From Insolitispirillum peregrinum (lineage in GTDB: Bacteria; Pseudomonadota; Alphaproteobacteria; Rhodospirillales; Rhodospirillaceae), in NCBI RefSeq assembly GCF_900156605.1, contig NZ_FTOA01000003.1, positions 62,001 through 126,000 of the forward strand: a DNA stretch of 64,000 nt, given 5' to 3'. Within the stretch, counting starts at the first letter, position 1; every line of letters starts with the position of its first letter. Positions 6,937 to 18,049 of this stretch are shown here, one piece after another. A model generated the notes under the pieces. The model was not told the DNA's origin. It did not search any database and saw nothing but the letters and a program-made list of their open reading frames with translations. Both the position numbers and the translations under genes were made by a program.

Positions 6937-7560
6937 ATGATCCGTTACGTGACCTATGCTGCGGCCGCTCTGGCCGACTCTGTCGCCCTGCAACAACAGG
7001 ACATTGCCGACTATCTTGCCACGCTTGAGGCTCGCTCGTACAAGGTGCTGGCGGACTTCGTTGATGCCGACGGCGGCGTGATCGCGCTGGCGCAGGCCAT
7101 CGAACGGGCGCGCAAGGACAAGGCGACCCTGCTGGTTGCCGGGGTCGAAAGCCTGCCTGCCGATGCGCTGTCCGAGGTGGTCGATGACCCGCGGGTGGAA
7201 CTGCTGGCCGCCCGCATGCCGGATTCCGACAAGTACCAGTTGCTGGTCTATGCCGCCGTGGCCCAGCAGGAGCGGGCGCAGGTGCGCCAGAACATCAAGG
7301 AAGCGCTGGCCCAGTCGCAGAAAAAGCTGGGTGGCCTGCGCGAGGCTACCCGCCGCCGCAACGAGGCGCTGAAAAAGGAAGCCCGCATCCGGGCGCAGGG
7401 ACTGGCCGAAATCATCCTGCCGCTGCGCGAGCAGGGCTACAGCCTGCGGGCGATTGCTGCCGCCCTGACCGAAGCCGGGCATCTGACGCCGCAGGGCCGC
7501 CCGTGGCAGGCGGTGCAGATCAAACGCCTGTTCGACCGGCTGGATGCGGCGCAGGGGTAA
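6937..7560 (+). CDS. Degenerate serine recombinase (resolvase-like)
   Basis: A 207-aa protein. The C-terminal two-thirds look like the end of a resolvase/invertase: helix E region DKYQLLVYAAVAQQERAQVRQNIKEAL, a basic linker, then a DNA-binding domain with LREQGYSLRAIAAALTEAGH and a terminal PWQAVQIKRLFDRL. The N-terminus (MIRYVTYAAAALADSVALQQQ) aligns with the YxRVSxxxQ catalytic start, but Ala residues occupy the place of the nucleophilic Ser. It therefore probably cannot recombine DNA and may act as a DNA-binding protein. No phage, integron or inverted-repeat target is visible nearby. ATG 6937 has no strong Shine-Dalgarno site. Confidence 0.7.
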   Translation: MIRYVTYAAAALADSVALQQQDIADYLATLEARSYKVLADFVDADGGVIALAQAIERARKDKATLLVAGVESLPADALSEVVDDPRVELLAARMPDSDKYQLLVYAAVAQQERAQVRQNIKEALAQSQKKLGGLREATRRRNEALKKEARIRAQGLAEIILPLREQGYSLRAIAAALTEAGHLTPQGRPWQAVQIKRLFDRLDAAQG

Positions 7561-7615
7561 CCGCGCCGCCCTTTATGTCTGATACGGCTCGACCTGCGTG
7601 CGTGAAACCTGACGC

Positions 7616-7770
7616 CACAGGACACGACGGTTTGGGAACAAGGACGTGGAGCGCTGCTCCACACCTCGCTGGGGCCTTTAGGCCCCAGACCCCATTTCTT
7701 TGATCATAAAAGAAAAAACGGGGGTTCGGGGCCTCAGGCCCCGAATGGGTTTGGGCGATAGCCCATCTAA
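7616..7770 (+). repeat. Intergenic mosaic repeat, family 2, copy 1
   Basis: A string of short palindromes: GGAGCGCTGCTCC, GGGGCC/GGCCCC, ATGATCAAAG-like AT centre with CCCCATTT and AAACGGGG, GGGGCCTCAGGCCCC, then GGGCGATAGCCC. It begins with CCACAGGACACGACGGTTTG, a block that also ends the copy at 39828. It fills most of the gap between the recombinase-like gene and ureG. Confidence 0.75.
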
Positions 7771-7876
7771 CCTTTTATAGTGCCGCATTGTTGTTGTGAA
7801 AACCGGTTCCCACTTTTCACACAATGCTCTCTTTTTATAGTGCCGCATTGTTGTTGCGAAAACCGGTTCCCACTTT

Positions 7877-7890
<14 letters not shown>
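7771..7890 (-). repeat. Family 1 repeat, exact-length 60-bp tandem pair
   Basis: Two back-to-back 60-bp units (7771-7830 and 7831-7890) are nearly identical and lie in reverse orientation to the 2829 copy. Each reads TTTTATAGTGCCGCATTG through AACCGGTTCCCACTTTTC to ACAATGCTCT. The second unit runs into the 3' end of ureG and supplies its last codons and stop. Confidence 0.9.
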
Positions 7891-8484
<594 letters not shown>

Positions 8485-8488
<4 letters not shown>

Positions 8489-9195
8489 GAGCGGAATAAC
8501 CTCGTGTATTGGGTTTCGTGAGAGATACTGCACCAGTCGAGCATCGGCAATCCGCCACCGCGATCTTCGGGCGGGCGGACCAGGGCGGCATCGGTGGCGT
8601 GCAGGACCACCGCTTCCAGCGCCGCAATCGCCCGCTGGCCGTCGCTCTGGCCGAGCGGGATCAGCCGCACGGCGGCGGAAACCAGATTGGCGGCAAAGGC
8701 ATGCAGAAAGGCCGCCAGCGCGGTGGGCAGCGGGATGTCCGCACGGGCGGCGGCCACCGCCACCGCCACCGCATAGGCAGGCTGGCGGCGGTCGGCTTTC
8801 AGGTGGCTGCGCCAGCGCGACCAGAACGGATCGGGCCAGGCGGCATCGACCGCCAGCACAAAGGCATTGCCCTGTGCCGAGGATTCCAGCGCCAGCTCTG
8901 GCGTGCCGCGCCATGCATCGGCAAGGATGCTGATCTCGTCGAGGGCCGCCGGGTCGTCATCGACAGCCCCCAGCCCGCAGGCGATGCCATGGGCCTGCAC
9001 GAACAGGTCGGCATCAATCCGGCCACTGCCGTGCAACAGCACCGTCGTGATCCAGTCGACCGTGGTCGGCAGGTCGCGCACCAGACCGCTTTCGACGGCA
9101 TATTCCAGCCCGTGGGAATAGCTGAAGGCCCCGACCGGGAAGGAGGGCGACAGCCAGGCCATCAGGCGCAGCAGGGTGGCTGACGGCAGGCTCAT
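8485..9195 (-). CDS. ureF: Urease accessory protein UreF
   Basis: A 236-aa all-helical protein with the family's opening [18 protein letters not shown]. It also has [21 protein letters not shown] and the C-terminal [18 protein letters not shown]. UreF bridges UreD and UreG in the nickel-insertion complex on the urease apoenzyme. I chose ATG 9195 because it overlaps the ureE stop (ATGA); a GTG at 9204 is possible. It overlaps ureG by 4 bp downstream. Confidence 0.95.
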
Positions 9196-9674
9196 CGCGC
9201 CCACCGGATCAACGGTTCGGCAGCCCCGACCAGACCATGCGGATCATAGGCCCCCGGTTCGGGCTGGAACGGGGCACACAGGCGTTCAACCCGTGCCCCC
9301 AGTCCTTCGGCCATCGTCACCAGCACCTCGTCCAGATGCAGGCGCAGACTGCCGCCGGGCAGAATTTGCACCGGCAGGTGACGGTTGCCGATGTGCCACG
9401 CCAGCCGTACCTGTTGTTCGACCGTGCTGCTGTGCAGGTCGATCACCTGTTCGGCGGCGGCTCGCACCACGATCACCCCGCCATTATCGAGCAGCAGCCC
9501 GTCACCATCGCGCAGATGGGTGGCATTGGGCAGATCGAGCAGGAAGTCGCCGCCGTCATCGGCCACCATCCGAATGCGGCGGCGGTGGCGGTCGTGGGCC
9601 GACAGGGTGACGGTGGTCTGCACGCGGGCCGGATCAATGCTGGCCGCCGCCTGTACCAGAGAGGCGCGCCGCAT
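9192..9674 (-). CDS. ureE: Urease accessory nickel chaperone UreE
   Basis: A 160-aa UreE. The N-terminal peptide-binding domain contains HDRHRRRIRMVADDG. The C-terminal metal-binding domain has AWHIGNRHLPVQI, whose His is the conserved inter-subunit nickel site, and RLHLDEVLVTMAEGLGA. There is no His-rich tail, unlike the Klebsiella form, so nickel storage capacity is probably small. It begins 2 bp after ureC and overlaps ureF. Confidence 0.93.
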   Translation of the reverse strand: MRRASLVQAAASIDPARVQTTVTLSAHDRHRRRIRMVADDGGDFLLDLPNATHLRDGDGLLLDNGGVIVVRAAAEQVIDLHSSTVEQQVRLAWHIGNRHLPVQILPGGSLRLHLDEVLVTMAEGLGARVERLCAPFQPEPGAYDPHGLVGAAEPLIRWAR

Positions 9675-9676
9675 GA

Positions 9677-11383
<1,707 letters not shown>

Positions 11384-11428
11384 GGGGTTGGTCCTTGTTG
11401 TGGGCGGCAAGAGGGGGGAGCGGGGGAA

Positions 11429-12199
11429 TCAGGTCAGGCTGCGCAGGGCGCGGGTACAGATGCGGTCGGTGGCCGGGGTCGGGGTGTCGCTGCGCCAGTC
11501 TTCACACAGGGCGCGCACCCAGTCCGGCTGGTCTTTGGCAGCATCGTTCAGCCAGTTGGCCACCGAGTCCTGCACATAGACCGCCGGGTCGGTGCGCAGC
11601 GGAGCCAACAGCGGCAAGCCCAGTGCCGGGTCTTTTTTCAGCGCCGGGATATGGCTGCACCACACCCCGCGCGGGCGCAGGGCTTCACTGGCAAAGCGGC
11701 GCACCCGTTCGGACGGGGAGGCCGTCCACGGGATCAGGGCATCAATGCTGTCGGACAAGGTTTGAACCAGCGCAGGGCGAACCGCCAGCCAGGCCCATTC
11801 GCGCACCCCGAAATGCGGGTCATCGGCCAGCGGCTGGATGGTCTGTAGCCGCTGCTGCGGCTCGCTGGCGGGATCGGCCCCGATCATGAAGCAGGCCCAG
11901 CCGCGCACGGTGTCCGACAGGTGGCTCTGACAGGTGGCAATCGCCGACGGCCCGACTGTTTCCAGCAGCAAGGCGGCGATGGCGGCCATCCGCTTGACGA
12001 TCCCCAGGTCGGTTGCGGCCTGTGCGGCGGCCAGACTGGCGGCGGGCAGGTCGGGGAAAACGCAGCGCAGCAGGCGCGCCTGATCAATCGCCAGCCCTTC
12101 GGTGAGGGTGGCGGTGGCCAGCGTGCCGCAGCTCAGGGCGTCGAGGACATCCGGCGGGATGTCCTGCATGCGGCTGGCTCCCTTGCGCGCGGTGCTCAT
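11429..12199 (-). CDS. AlkD-like HEAT-repeat protein inside the urease operon
   Basis: A 256-aa all-helical protein that reads like the DNA alkylation repeat (AlkD/AlkC) family. It has repeated helical units such as [46 protein letters not shown] and [21 protein letters not shown]. AlkD enzymes remove alkylated bases without base flipping, but I cannot confirm the catalytic Asp/Arg/Trp set here, so glycosylase activity is uncertain. Its ATG overlaps the ureB stop by 4 bp and it lies 45 bp before ureC, so it is fully embedded between urease structural genes. A scaffolding role in urease assembly is equally possible. Confidence 0.8.
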   Translation of the reverse strand: MSTARKGASRMQDIPPDVLDALSCGTLATATLTEGLAIDQARLLRCVFPDLPAASLAAAQAATDLGIVKRMAAIAALLLETVGPSAIATCQSHLSDTVRGWACFMIGADPASEPQQRLQTIQPLADDPHFGVREWAWLAVRPALVQTLSDSIDALIPWTASPSERVRRFASEALRPRGVWCSHIPALKKDPALGLPLLAPLRTDPAVYVQDSVANWLNDAAKDQPDWVRALCEDWRSDTPTPATDRICTRALRSLT

Positions 12200-12513
12200 T
12201 CGGCACCCGGCAGGGGGCCGTTGATCTCGCCGCGAAAGCCCCAGATGGTGCGGGTTCCGGCGTAAGCCACCAAGGCGACGGTGCGGGTCTGGCCCGGCTC
12301 GAAACGGGTGGCGGTGCCCGCCGGAATGTCCAGCCGGTAGCCCAGCGCCGCCTGTCGGTCAAACGACAGGGCCGGGTTGGTTTCGGCAAAGTGGTAATGG
12401 CTGCCAACCTGAATCGGGCGGTCGCCGGTGTTGGCAACGCTCAGGGTCAGGGTCGGGCGGTCGGCGTTGAGGATGATCTCGCCGTCCTGGGGGATGATTT
12501 CGCCGGGGATCAT
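12196..12513 (-). CDS. ureB: Urease beta subunit
   Basis: The 105-aa small subunit. It opens [20 protein letters not shown] and has the hallmark [18 protein letters not shown] and [15 protein letters not shown]. It packs with UreA and UreC in the trimer of trimers. It starts 24 bp after ureA and overlaps the AlkD-like gene by 4 bp. Confidence 0.98.
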   Translation of the reverse strand: MIPGEIIPQDGEIILNADRPTLTLSVANTGDRPIQVGSHYHFAETNPALSFDRQAALGYRLDIPAGTATRFEPGQTRTVALVAYAGTRTIWGFRGEINGPLPGAE

Positions 12514-12537
12514 GGGGAGCGTCCTTGTCAGCGGGGA

Positions 12538-12840
12538 TCAGCGGATCGGATTGTGGACGGTGACCAGCTTGGTCCCGTCGGGAAAGGTGGCCTCGACCTG
12601 GATTTCGTGCAGCATCTCGGCAATGCCGTCCATCACCTGCGCCCGGGTCAGCACTTCGGCCCCGCTTTGCATCAGCGCGGCCACCGGGCGGCCATCACGG
12701 GCGCCTTCGACCACATGGTCGGTGATCAGCGCCACCGCTTCGGGGTAGTTCAGCTTTACCCCGCGTTGCAGGCGGCGTTCGGCGACCATCGCGGCCATCG
12801 CCACCAGCAGCTTGTCTTTCTCGCGTGGACTGAGGTTCAT
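12538..12840 (-). CDS. ureA: Urease gamma subunit
   Basis: A 100-aa subunit of normal length. It begins [20 protein letters not shown], then [50 protein letters not shown] and the terminal NPIR. ATG 12840 is preceded by an AGGAGAAGG-type ribosome-binding site. It lies 41 bp downstream of ureD. Confidence 0.98.
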   Translation of the reverse strand: MNLSPREKDKLLVAMAAMVAERRLQRGVKLNYPEAVALITDHVVEGARDGRPVAALMQSGAEVLTRAQVMDGIAEMLHEIQVEATFPDGTKLVTVHNPIR

Positions 12841-12881
12841 CCCGGCCTTCTCCTGTTGGCGGTTGCAAAGATAAATGAGTG

Positions 12882-13733
12882 TCAGATGTCCCACAGGCGC
12901 GGCATACGGGCCGCCCCGCCGCCGGTGCCGTGGCGCAGCAGGCTCCATACCTGTCCGAAACTGGCGCGCAGGCGCTGGGCGTCGCTGTCCAGCCAGCGGA
13001 CCAGCAACAGGCCGTTGACCACTGTCGCCCCGGCCCGTCCGCCATGGCTCGCCAGTAGCTCGCGCACTGCGTCACGCCACGCCAGCGGCTCGGGGGTCAG
13101 CAGCAGGGCAGTGGCACAGGCGACCGCCCCGGCGAACCCGGCAGAGGCCGACAGAACGGCGGGGTCATCGACATGCAGGGCATCGGCCCATACCAGCCGT
13201 CCGTCCCGCTGCACCCGCCATTCGTCGCGCGCCAACCCACGGGTAAAGCGTTCCCCGCGTGCGGTGCGCCCGAACACCAGCATTTCGCCCGCCAGCACCT
13301 GCGCGCTGCCGCTGGCGTCGATACGGGTCAGGCGGCGCAGGCGGGCACCGTCGAACAGGATGGTTTCCTGCGGCAGAAATTCCAGCCAGCCGCCGTCGGC
13401 CACGCTGAGGGCGACATCAATATCAACGTCGTCGCCGGTCGAGCGGTACAGCTTTTCCGCCGCACTGGCGATCACCGTCGCCCGCGAGCCATCGCGCACG
13501 CTGGCGGTCAGGGTCAGGCGGTCGCCGCCGGTCAGCCCGCCGGAGGTGGTAACCAGCGCCGCCTGCACCGGCTCGCCGGTGGGTGGGGTGGGGAACAGCA
13601 CCCGCAGCGGGGCCTGCTGGTACAGGTGCGCCAATCGTCCGTCGGCAAAGGCCAGCTCGGCCCGCCCGGTCATGCGCGGCAGGGGAGGGGGAGAAACCGG
13701 CCGGTTCTCAGACGGTAAGATAGCGTCGAACAT
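12882..13733 (-). CDS. ureD: Urease accessory protein UreD
   Basis: A 283-aa (or 284-aa) UreD/UreH protein, the scaffold that binds urease apoprotein and recruits UreF-UreG. Family blocks: [69 protein letters not shown] and [14 protein letters not shown]. Two adjacent ATG codons (13736 and 13733) both fall inside the 3' end of urtE (about 26-bp overlap). The transporter and enzyme genes are therefore physically joined. Confidence 0.95.
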   Translation of the reverse strand: MFDAILPSENRPVSPPPLPRMTGRAELAFADGRLAHLYQQAPLRVLFPTPPTGEPVQAALVTTSGGLTGGDRLTLTASVRDGSRATVIASAAEKLYRSTGDDVDIDVALSVADGGWLEFLPQETILFDGARLRRLTRIDASGSAQVLAGEMLVFGRTARGERFTRGLARDEWRVQRDGRLVWADALHVDDPAVLSASAGFAGAVACATALLLTPEPLAWRDAVRELLASHGGRAGATVVNGLLLVRWLDSDAQRLRASFGQVWSLLRHGTGGGAARMPRLWDI

Positions 13734-14418
13734 CATCCTCTACCATGGTGGCGGCCTGACCGGACAGCACCACTTCGCCGCGGTCCATCACGGCGAAATC
13801 GTCGGCCAATTCCTTCGCAAAGTCAAAGTATTGCTCGACCAGAACCACCGCCATGTTCCCCCATTCGGCCAGCTTGCCATCGGCCAGCAGGCGAATGACC
13901 CGACCGATGTCCTTGATGATCGACGGCTGGATGCCTTCGGTCGGCTCATCGAGGATCAGCAGACGCGGGCGGGTGACCAGCGCGCGGGCGATGGCCAGCT
14001 GTTGCTGCTGCCCGCCCGACAGGTCGCCACCGCGCCGGTGCAGCATGGTTTTCAGCACCGGAAACAGCTCGAAAACATCATCGGGGATGGTGCGTTTGCC
14101 GCGTGGCAGTGGCGCAAAGCCGGTTTCGAGGTTTTCCCGCACCGTCAGGCGGGCAAAAATCTCGCGCCCCTGCGGCACAAAGCCGATCCCGTGGCGGGCG
14201 CGGTCGTGGGCGCTGAGGCGGGTGATGTCCTTGCCTTCCCAACTGATCGCCCCGGTCTTGACCGCCTGCAAGCCCATGATCGCCCGCATCAGGCTGGTCT
14301 TGCCGACGCCGTTGCGGCCCAGAACGCAGGTGACGCGCCCTGGCTGGGCGCTCAGTGACACCCCGCGCAGGGCGTGGCTGGCACCGTAAAACAGGTTGAT
14401 GGTGTCGATGTTCAGCAT
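13708..14418 (-). CDS. urtE: Urea ABC transporter ATPase UrtE
   Basis: A 236-aa LivF-like ATPase. Walker A is GRNGVGKTSL at about residue 34, the Q-loop region is GFVPQGREIFARLTV, the signature is LSGGQQQQLAIARAL, Walker B is RLLILDEPTEGIQP and the switch His is replaced in VLVEQYFDFA, as usual in this branch. It pairs with UrtD under the UrtBC permease. Its 3' end overlaps ureD. Confidence 0.97.
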   Translation of the reverse strand: MLNIDTINLFYGASHALRGVSLSAQPGRVTCVLGRNGVGKTSLMRAIMGLQAVKTGAISWEGKDITRLSAHDRARHGIGFVPQGREIFARLTVRENLETGFAPLPRGKRTIPDDVFELFPVLKTMLHRRGGDLSGGQQQQLAIARALVTRPRLLILDEPTEGIQPSIIKDIGRVIRLLADGKLAEWGNMAVVLVEQYFDFAKELADDFAVMDRGEVVLSGQAATMVEDDVRRYLTV

Positions 14419-14421
14419 GGT

Positions 14422-15222
14422 TCAGCGCCCCAGATAGACTTCGACGACTTTCGGATTGGCCTGCACGGCATCCAGCGAGCCTTCGGCCAGCACCGAGCCT
14501 TCGTGCAGCACGGTGACTTTTGCCCCCAGCGCCCGGACAAACTCCATGTCGTGCTCGACCACCACCAGCGAGCGGGTCTTGTCGCGGGCCAGATCAAGGA
14601 TCAGCTCGGCGGTGGCCTCGGTTTCGGCGTCGGTCATCCCGGCCACCGGCTCGTCCAGCAGCAACAGGCGTTGGTCCTGCATCAGCAACATGCCGATTTC
14701 CAGCCATTGTTTCTGGCCGTGCGACAGGGACCCGGCCTGTTGGCGGGCCTTGTCGGCCAGCCCGACCCGCTGCAGGGTGGCGGCAATCTGCTCGGCCTGC
14801 TGCCCCGACAGGCGGAAAAACAGCGTAGCGAGGGTGCTGCGGTTGGTCTTTAACGCCAGTTCGAGGTTTTCAAACACGCTCAGGTGCTCGAACACCGTCG
14901 GCTTCTGGAACTTGCGGCCAATGCCGAGCGTGGCAATCGCCGATTCATCCAGTCGGGTCAGGTCAATGTTCTGGTCAAACAGCACGTCGCCCTTGTCGGG
15001 GCGGGTCTTGCCGGTGATCACGTCCATCATGGTGGTCTTGCCCGCCCCGTTGGGGCCGACGATGGTGCGCAGCTCGCCGGGGGCAAGCACCAGCGACAGC
15101 GAATTCAGCGCCCGAAAGCCGTCAAAGCTGACCGTCACCCCGTCGAGGTACAAAATCGAACCCGCTGCCAGCACGCCGGGACCGGCGGGCATGTCGATGG
15201 TGGGCATGGCGTCATCAAGCAT
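14422..15222 (-). CDS. urtD: Urea ABC transporter ATPase UrtD
   Basis: A 266-aa LivG-like ATPase with Walker A GPNGAGKTTMMDVI, RKFQKPTVFEHLSV, signature LSHGQKQWLEIGMLLMQD (the LSHGQ form typical of UrtD), Walker B LLLLDEPVAGMTD and switch VVVEHDMEFVR. The start overlaps urtC by 8 bp, and there is a 3-bp gap to urtE. Confidence 0.97.
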   Translation of the reverse strand: MLDDAMPTIDMPAGPGVLAAGSILYLDGVTVSFDGFRALNSLSLVLAPGELRTIVGPNGAGKTTMMDVITGKTRPDKGDVLFDQNIDLTRLDESAIATLGIGRKFQKPTVFEHLSVFENLELALKTNRSTLATLFFRLSGQQAEQIAATLQRVGLADKARQQAGSLSHGQKQWLEIGMLLMQDQRLLLLDEPVAGMTDAETEATAELILDLARDKTRSLVVVEHDMEFVRALGAKVTVLHEGSVLAEGSLDAVQANPKVVEVYLGR

Positions 15223-16360
15223 GTCGGGCCTCCTTTTCTTCGGTGACGGCTGAACGGCGGAACAGGCGTGCTTTGCTTTGGGCCCACAGCCCGATCAGGC
15301 CCTTGGGCATCCCCAGTGTGACGATGATGAACAGCGCCCCCAGCAGGAACAGCCACAACTCGGGGGCGGCACCGGTCAGCCAGGTCTTGGCGCCGTTGAC
15401 CGCAAAGGCTCCCAGAATGGCCCCGATCAGGGTGCCGCGCCCGCCGACCGCCACCCAGATGGCAATCTCGATCGAGTTGGCAGGGGAAAATTCCGACGGG
15501 TTGATGATCCCGACCTGCGGCACGTACAAGGCTCCGGCCACCCCGGCCAGCATTGCCGACAGGGTAAAGACGAACAGCTTGATGGCGGTCGGGGAATAAC
15601 CCAGAAAGCGCACCCGGCTTTCGGCGTCGCGCACCGCCATCATCACCCGCCCCAGTTTCGAGGTGACGATGAAGCGGGCCAGCAGGAAGGCCAGCCCCAG
15701 CACCACCGCCGAGGCCAGATACAGCCCCATTTTGGTCGATGGCAAGGCGAGGTCAAAGCCGAAGATGTCCTTGAAATCGGTCAGGCCGTTGTTGCCGCCA
15801 AAGCCCATTTCGTTGCGGAAAAAGGCCAGCATCAGGGCATAGGTCATTGCCTGGGTGATGATCGACAGATAGACCCCGGTGATGCGCGAGCGGAAGGCCA
15901 GCCAGCCGAATACAAAGGCCAGCGCGCCGGGGATCACCACCACCATCAGCAGGGCAAACCACGGCTGGCTGAAGCCGAACCAGTACCACGGCAGCTCTTG
16001 CCAGTTGAGGAACACCATGAAGTCGGGCAGGTCGGCGTTGCCGTACACTCCCCGGCTGCCGATGGCGCGCATCATGTACATGCCGATGGCATAGCCGCCG
16101 AGGGCGAAAAAGGCACCGTGGCCCAGCGACAGCACGCCGCAATAGCCCCACACCAGATCCATCGCCAGCGCCAGCAGGGCATAGCACAGGTATTTGCCCA
16201 GCAGGGTGACCATGTAGTTGGGCAGATGCAGGGCCGAGTCCACCGGGACGGCCAGATTCAGCACCGGTACCAGCACCAGAAACACCAGCGCGCCAACCGC
16301 AAGGCCGGTCCACAGGCGGCGGTTGCCACAGGTGAGCAGGCGGGCAGAGAAGGATGTCAT
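15215..16360 (-). CDS. urtC: Urea ABC transporter permease UrtC
   Basis: A 381-aa LivM-like permease with about ten membrane segments. Diagnostic blocks are AMDLVWGYCGVLSLGHGAFFALGGYAIGMYMM (given here as one region, residues about 65-95), GFGGNNGLTDFKD, GRVMMAVRDAESRVRFLGY and VAVGGRGTLIGAILGAFAVNG. ATG 16360 follows a GGAGAC site, 10 bp after urtB. Confidence 0.96.
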   Translation of the reverse strand: MTSFSARLLTCGNRRLWTGLAVGALVFLVLVPVLNLAVPVDSALHLPNYMVTLLGKYLCYALLALAMDLVWGYCGVLSLGHGAFFALGGYAIGMYMMRAIGSRGVYGNADLPDFMVFLNWQELPWYWFGFSQPWFALLMVVVIPGALAFVFGWLAFRSRITGVYLSIITQAMTYALMLAFFRNEMGFGGNNGLTDFKDIFGFDLALPSTKMGLYLASAVVLGLAFLLARFIVTSKLGRVMMAVRDAESRVRFLGYSPTAIKLFVFTLSAMLAGVAGALYVPQVGIINPSEFSPANSIEIAIWVAVGGRGTLIGAILGAFAVNGAKTWLTGAAPELWLFLLGALFIIVTLGMPKGLIGLWAQSKARLFRRSAVTEEKEARHA

Positions 16361-16370
16361 GATAGTCTCC

Positions 16371-17948
16371 TTAACCCTCGACCGAACGGCCCTTGAGGGC
16401 GAACAGCCCGCGCGGACGTTTCTGGATGAACAGGATGATGGCGACCAGCACCAGAATTTTCCCCAGCATCGCCCCGGCATAGGGTTCCAGCAGCTTGTTG
16501 ACCAGCCCCAGCGACAGCGCACCGACCAGCGTGCCCCACAGCGAGCCGACGCCGCCGAACACCACCACCATGAACGAGTCCACGATATAGCCCTGTCCGA
16601 GGTTGGGGCTGACGTTGCCGATCTGGCTGAGCGCCACCCCGGCAATCCCGGCAATCCCCGAGCCAAGGCCAAAGGTGGCGGCATCGATCCGACCGGTCGG
16701 AATGCCCATCGCCGAGGCCATCGGGCGGTTCTGGGTGACGGCGCGCATGAACAGGCCAAAGCGTGACCAGCGCAGCACGGCGGCCAGCGCCAGCAGCACG
16801 GCGAGGCAGAACAGGATGATCACCACCCGGTTATAGGTCAGGGTGAAGCCGCCGATCAGCTCGATGCCGCCGGTCATCCATGCCGGGTTGGCGACTTCGC
16901 GGTTGGAGGCTCCGAACAGCGAGCGCACCAGTTGTTGCAGCATCAGCGAAATGCCCCAGGTGGCGAGCATCGTTTCCAGTGGTCGGCCATAGAGGAAGCG
17001 GATTACCGTCCGTTCCAGCAGGACCCCGACGGCAAAGGTCACCACAAAGGCCACCGGCACGGCGATCACCAGATACAGGCCGAAATAGTCGGGTGGCAGC
17101 AGGGCACGGACGGCCTCCTGCACCACAAAGGTGCTATAGGCCCCCAGCATGATCATTTCGCCGTGGGCCATGTTGATCACCCCCATCACCCCAAAGGTGA
17201 CGGCCAGACCAATGGCGGCCAGCAACAGCACGCTGCCGAGGCTGATGCCCTGAAAGATGTTGACGCCAATGCCGATCAGGCCAAGGCGGTTTTCAATCGA
17301 CGAGACGGCTTTCTGGGCGGCGGCCTTCACCTGCGGGTCGCTGTCACCGTCGGCCAGTGGTTGCAGCAGGCCGCGCACTTGCGGATCGGACGAGGCCGCC
17401 AGTTGGGCAATGGCGCTCAGGCGGTGAGCCGGGTCGCTGTCCGCCAGATCAAGGCGGGCGACCGCTTGCGACAACAGTGCCTTGATCGCCGGGACGGTTT
17501 CGGCGGCCAGCGCCTTGCGCACGGTGTCGGCGGCATCGGGATTGGGGGTGGCCAGCATCGACTCTGCCGCTTGCTGGCGGATCACCGGGTCACTGTTCAG
17601 CAGGCCCAGTTGCCCGGCAGCGGCGCGCAAGGCCCCGCGCAGGCGGTTGTTGACGGTGATTGCCGCCGCATCGCTGGCGGCGACCGTGGCACCGCTGACC
17701 GCATCGCGATAGCTGCCGCTCTGTTCGATCAGGATGGTGCCGTCAGCGGTGGCGTACAGACGGCCATCGGCCATGGCTTCAAAGACCGCTGCCGCCCGGC
17801 CATCGCCGAGGGCGGCCAGTGTGTCGGCGGCGGTCAGCTTGTCACTGAAACTGTCGGCGTTCAGCGCCCGCACCGCTCCGGCGAAATCGTCGGCATAGGC
17901 GGGGGAGCAGACCAAAAGAGCCACAAGGGCCAGAACCAGCTTGAGCAT
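16371..17948 (-). CDS. urtB: Urea ABC transporter permease UrtB
   Basis: A 525-aa protein. It has a signal peptide (MLKLVLALVALLVCSPAYA), then a periplasmic helical-repeat region of about 200 residues built from paired helices (DSDPQVKAAAQKAVSSIENR), as is normal for UrtB. A LivH-like permease follows from about residue 225: GVMGVINMAHGEMIMLGAY, MLATWGISLMLQQLVRSLFG, RAVTQNRPMASAMGI and VVVFGGVGSLWGTLVGAL. ATG 17948 was chosen because it gives a clean signal peptide. It lies 101 bp after urtA. Confidence 0.95.
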   Translation of the reverse strand: MLKLVLALVALLVCSPAYADDFAGAVRALNADSFSDKLTAADTLAALGDGRAAAVFEAMADGRLYATADGTILIEQSGSYRDAVSGATVAASDAAAITVNNRLRGALRAAAGQLGLLNSDPVIRQQAAESMLATPNPDAADTVRKALAAETVPAIKALLSQAVARLDLADSDPAHRLSAIAQLAASSDPQVRGLLQPLADGDSDPQVKAAAQKAVSSIENRLGLIGIGVNIFQGISLGSVLLLAAIGLAVTFGVMGVINMAHGEMIMLGAYSTFVVQEAVRALLPPDYFGLYLVIAVPVAFVVTFAVGVLLERTVIRFLYGRPLETMLATWGISLMLQQLVRSLFGASNREVANPAWMTGGIELIGGFTLTYNRVVIILFCLAVLLALAAVLRWSRFGLFMRAVTQNRPMASAMGIPTGRIDAATFGLGSGIAGIAGVALSQIGNVSPNLGQGYIVDSFMVVVFGGVGSLWGTLVGALSLGLVNKLLEPYAGAMLGKILVLVAIILFIQKRPRGLFALKGRSVEG

Positions 17949-18049
17949 CTTCACGGGCAACCCCCGTTGTTGCAGGATGAAAGGGAGGCAGAGGCACGGC
18001 GGGCCAGAACTGCCGTTGGCGGACGGCAGTCTGGCCCCGGGCGTAGGTG

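Noticed and set aside
6937..7560. Resolvase-like gene as part of a prophage or transposon
   Set aside because: No transposase, integrase, phage structural gene, terminal inverted repeats or target duplication is visible around it, and the catalytic serine is missing.
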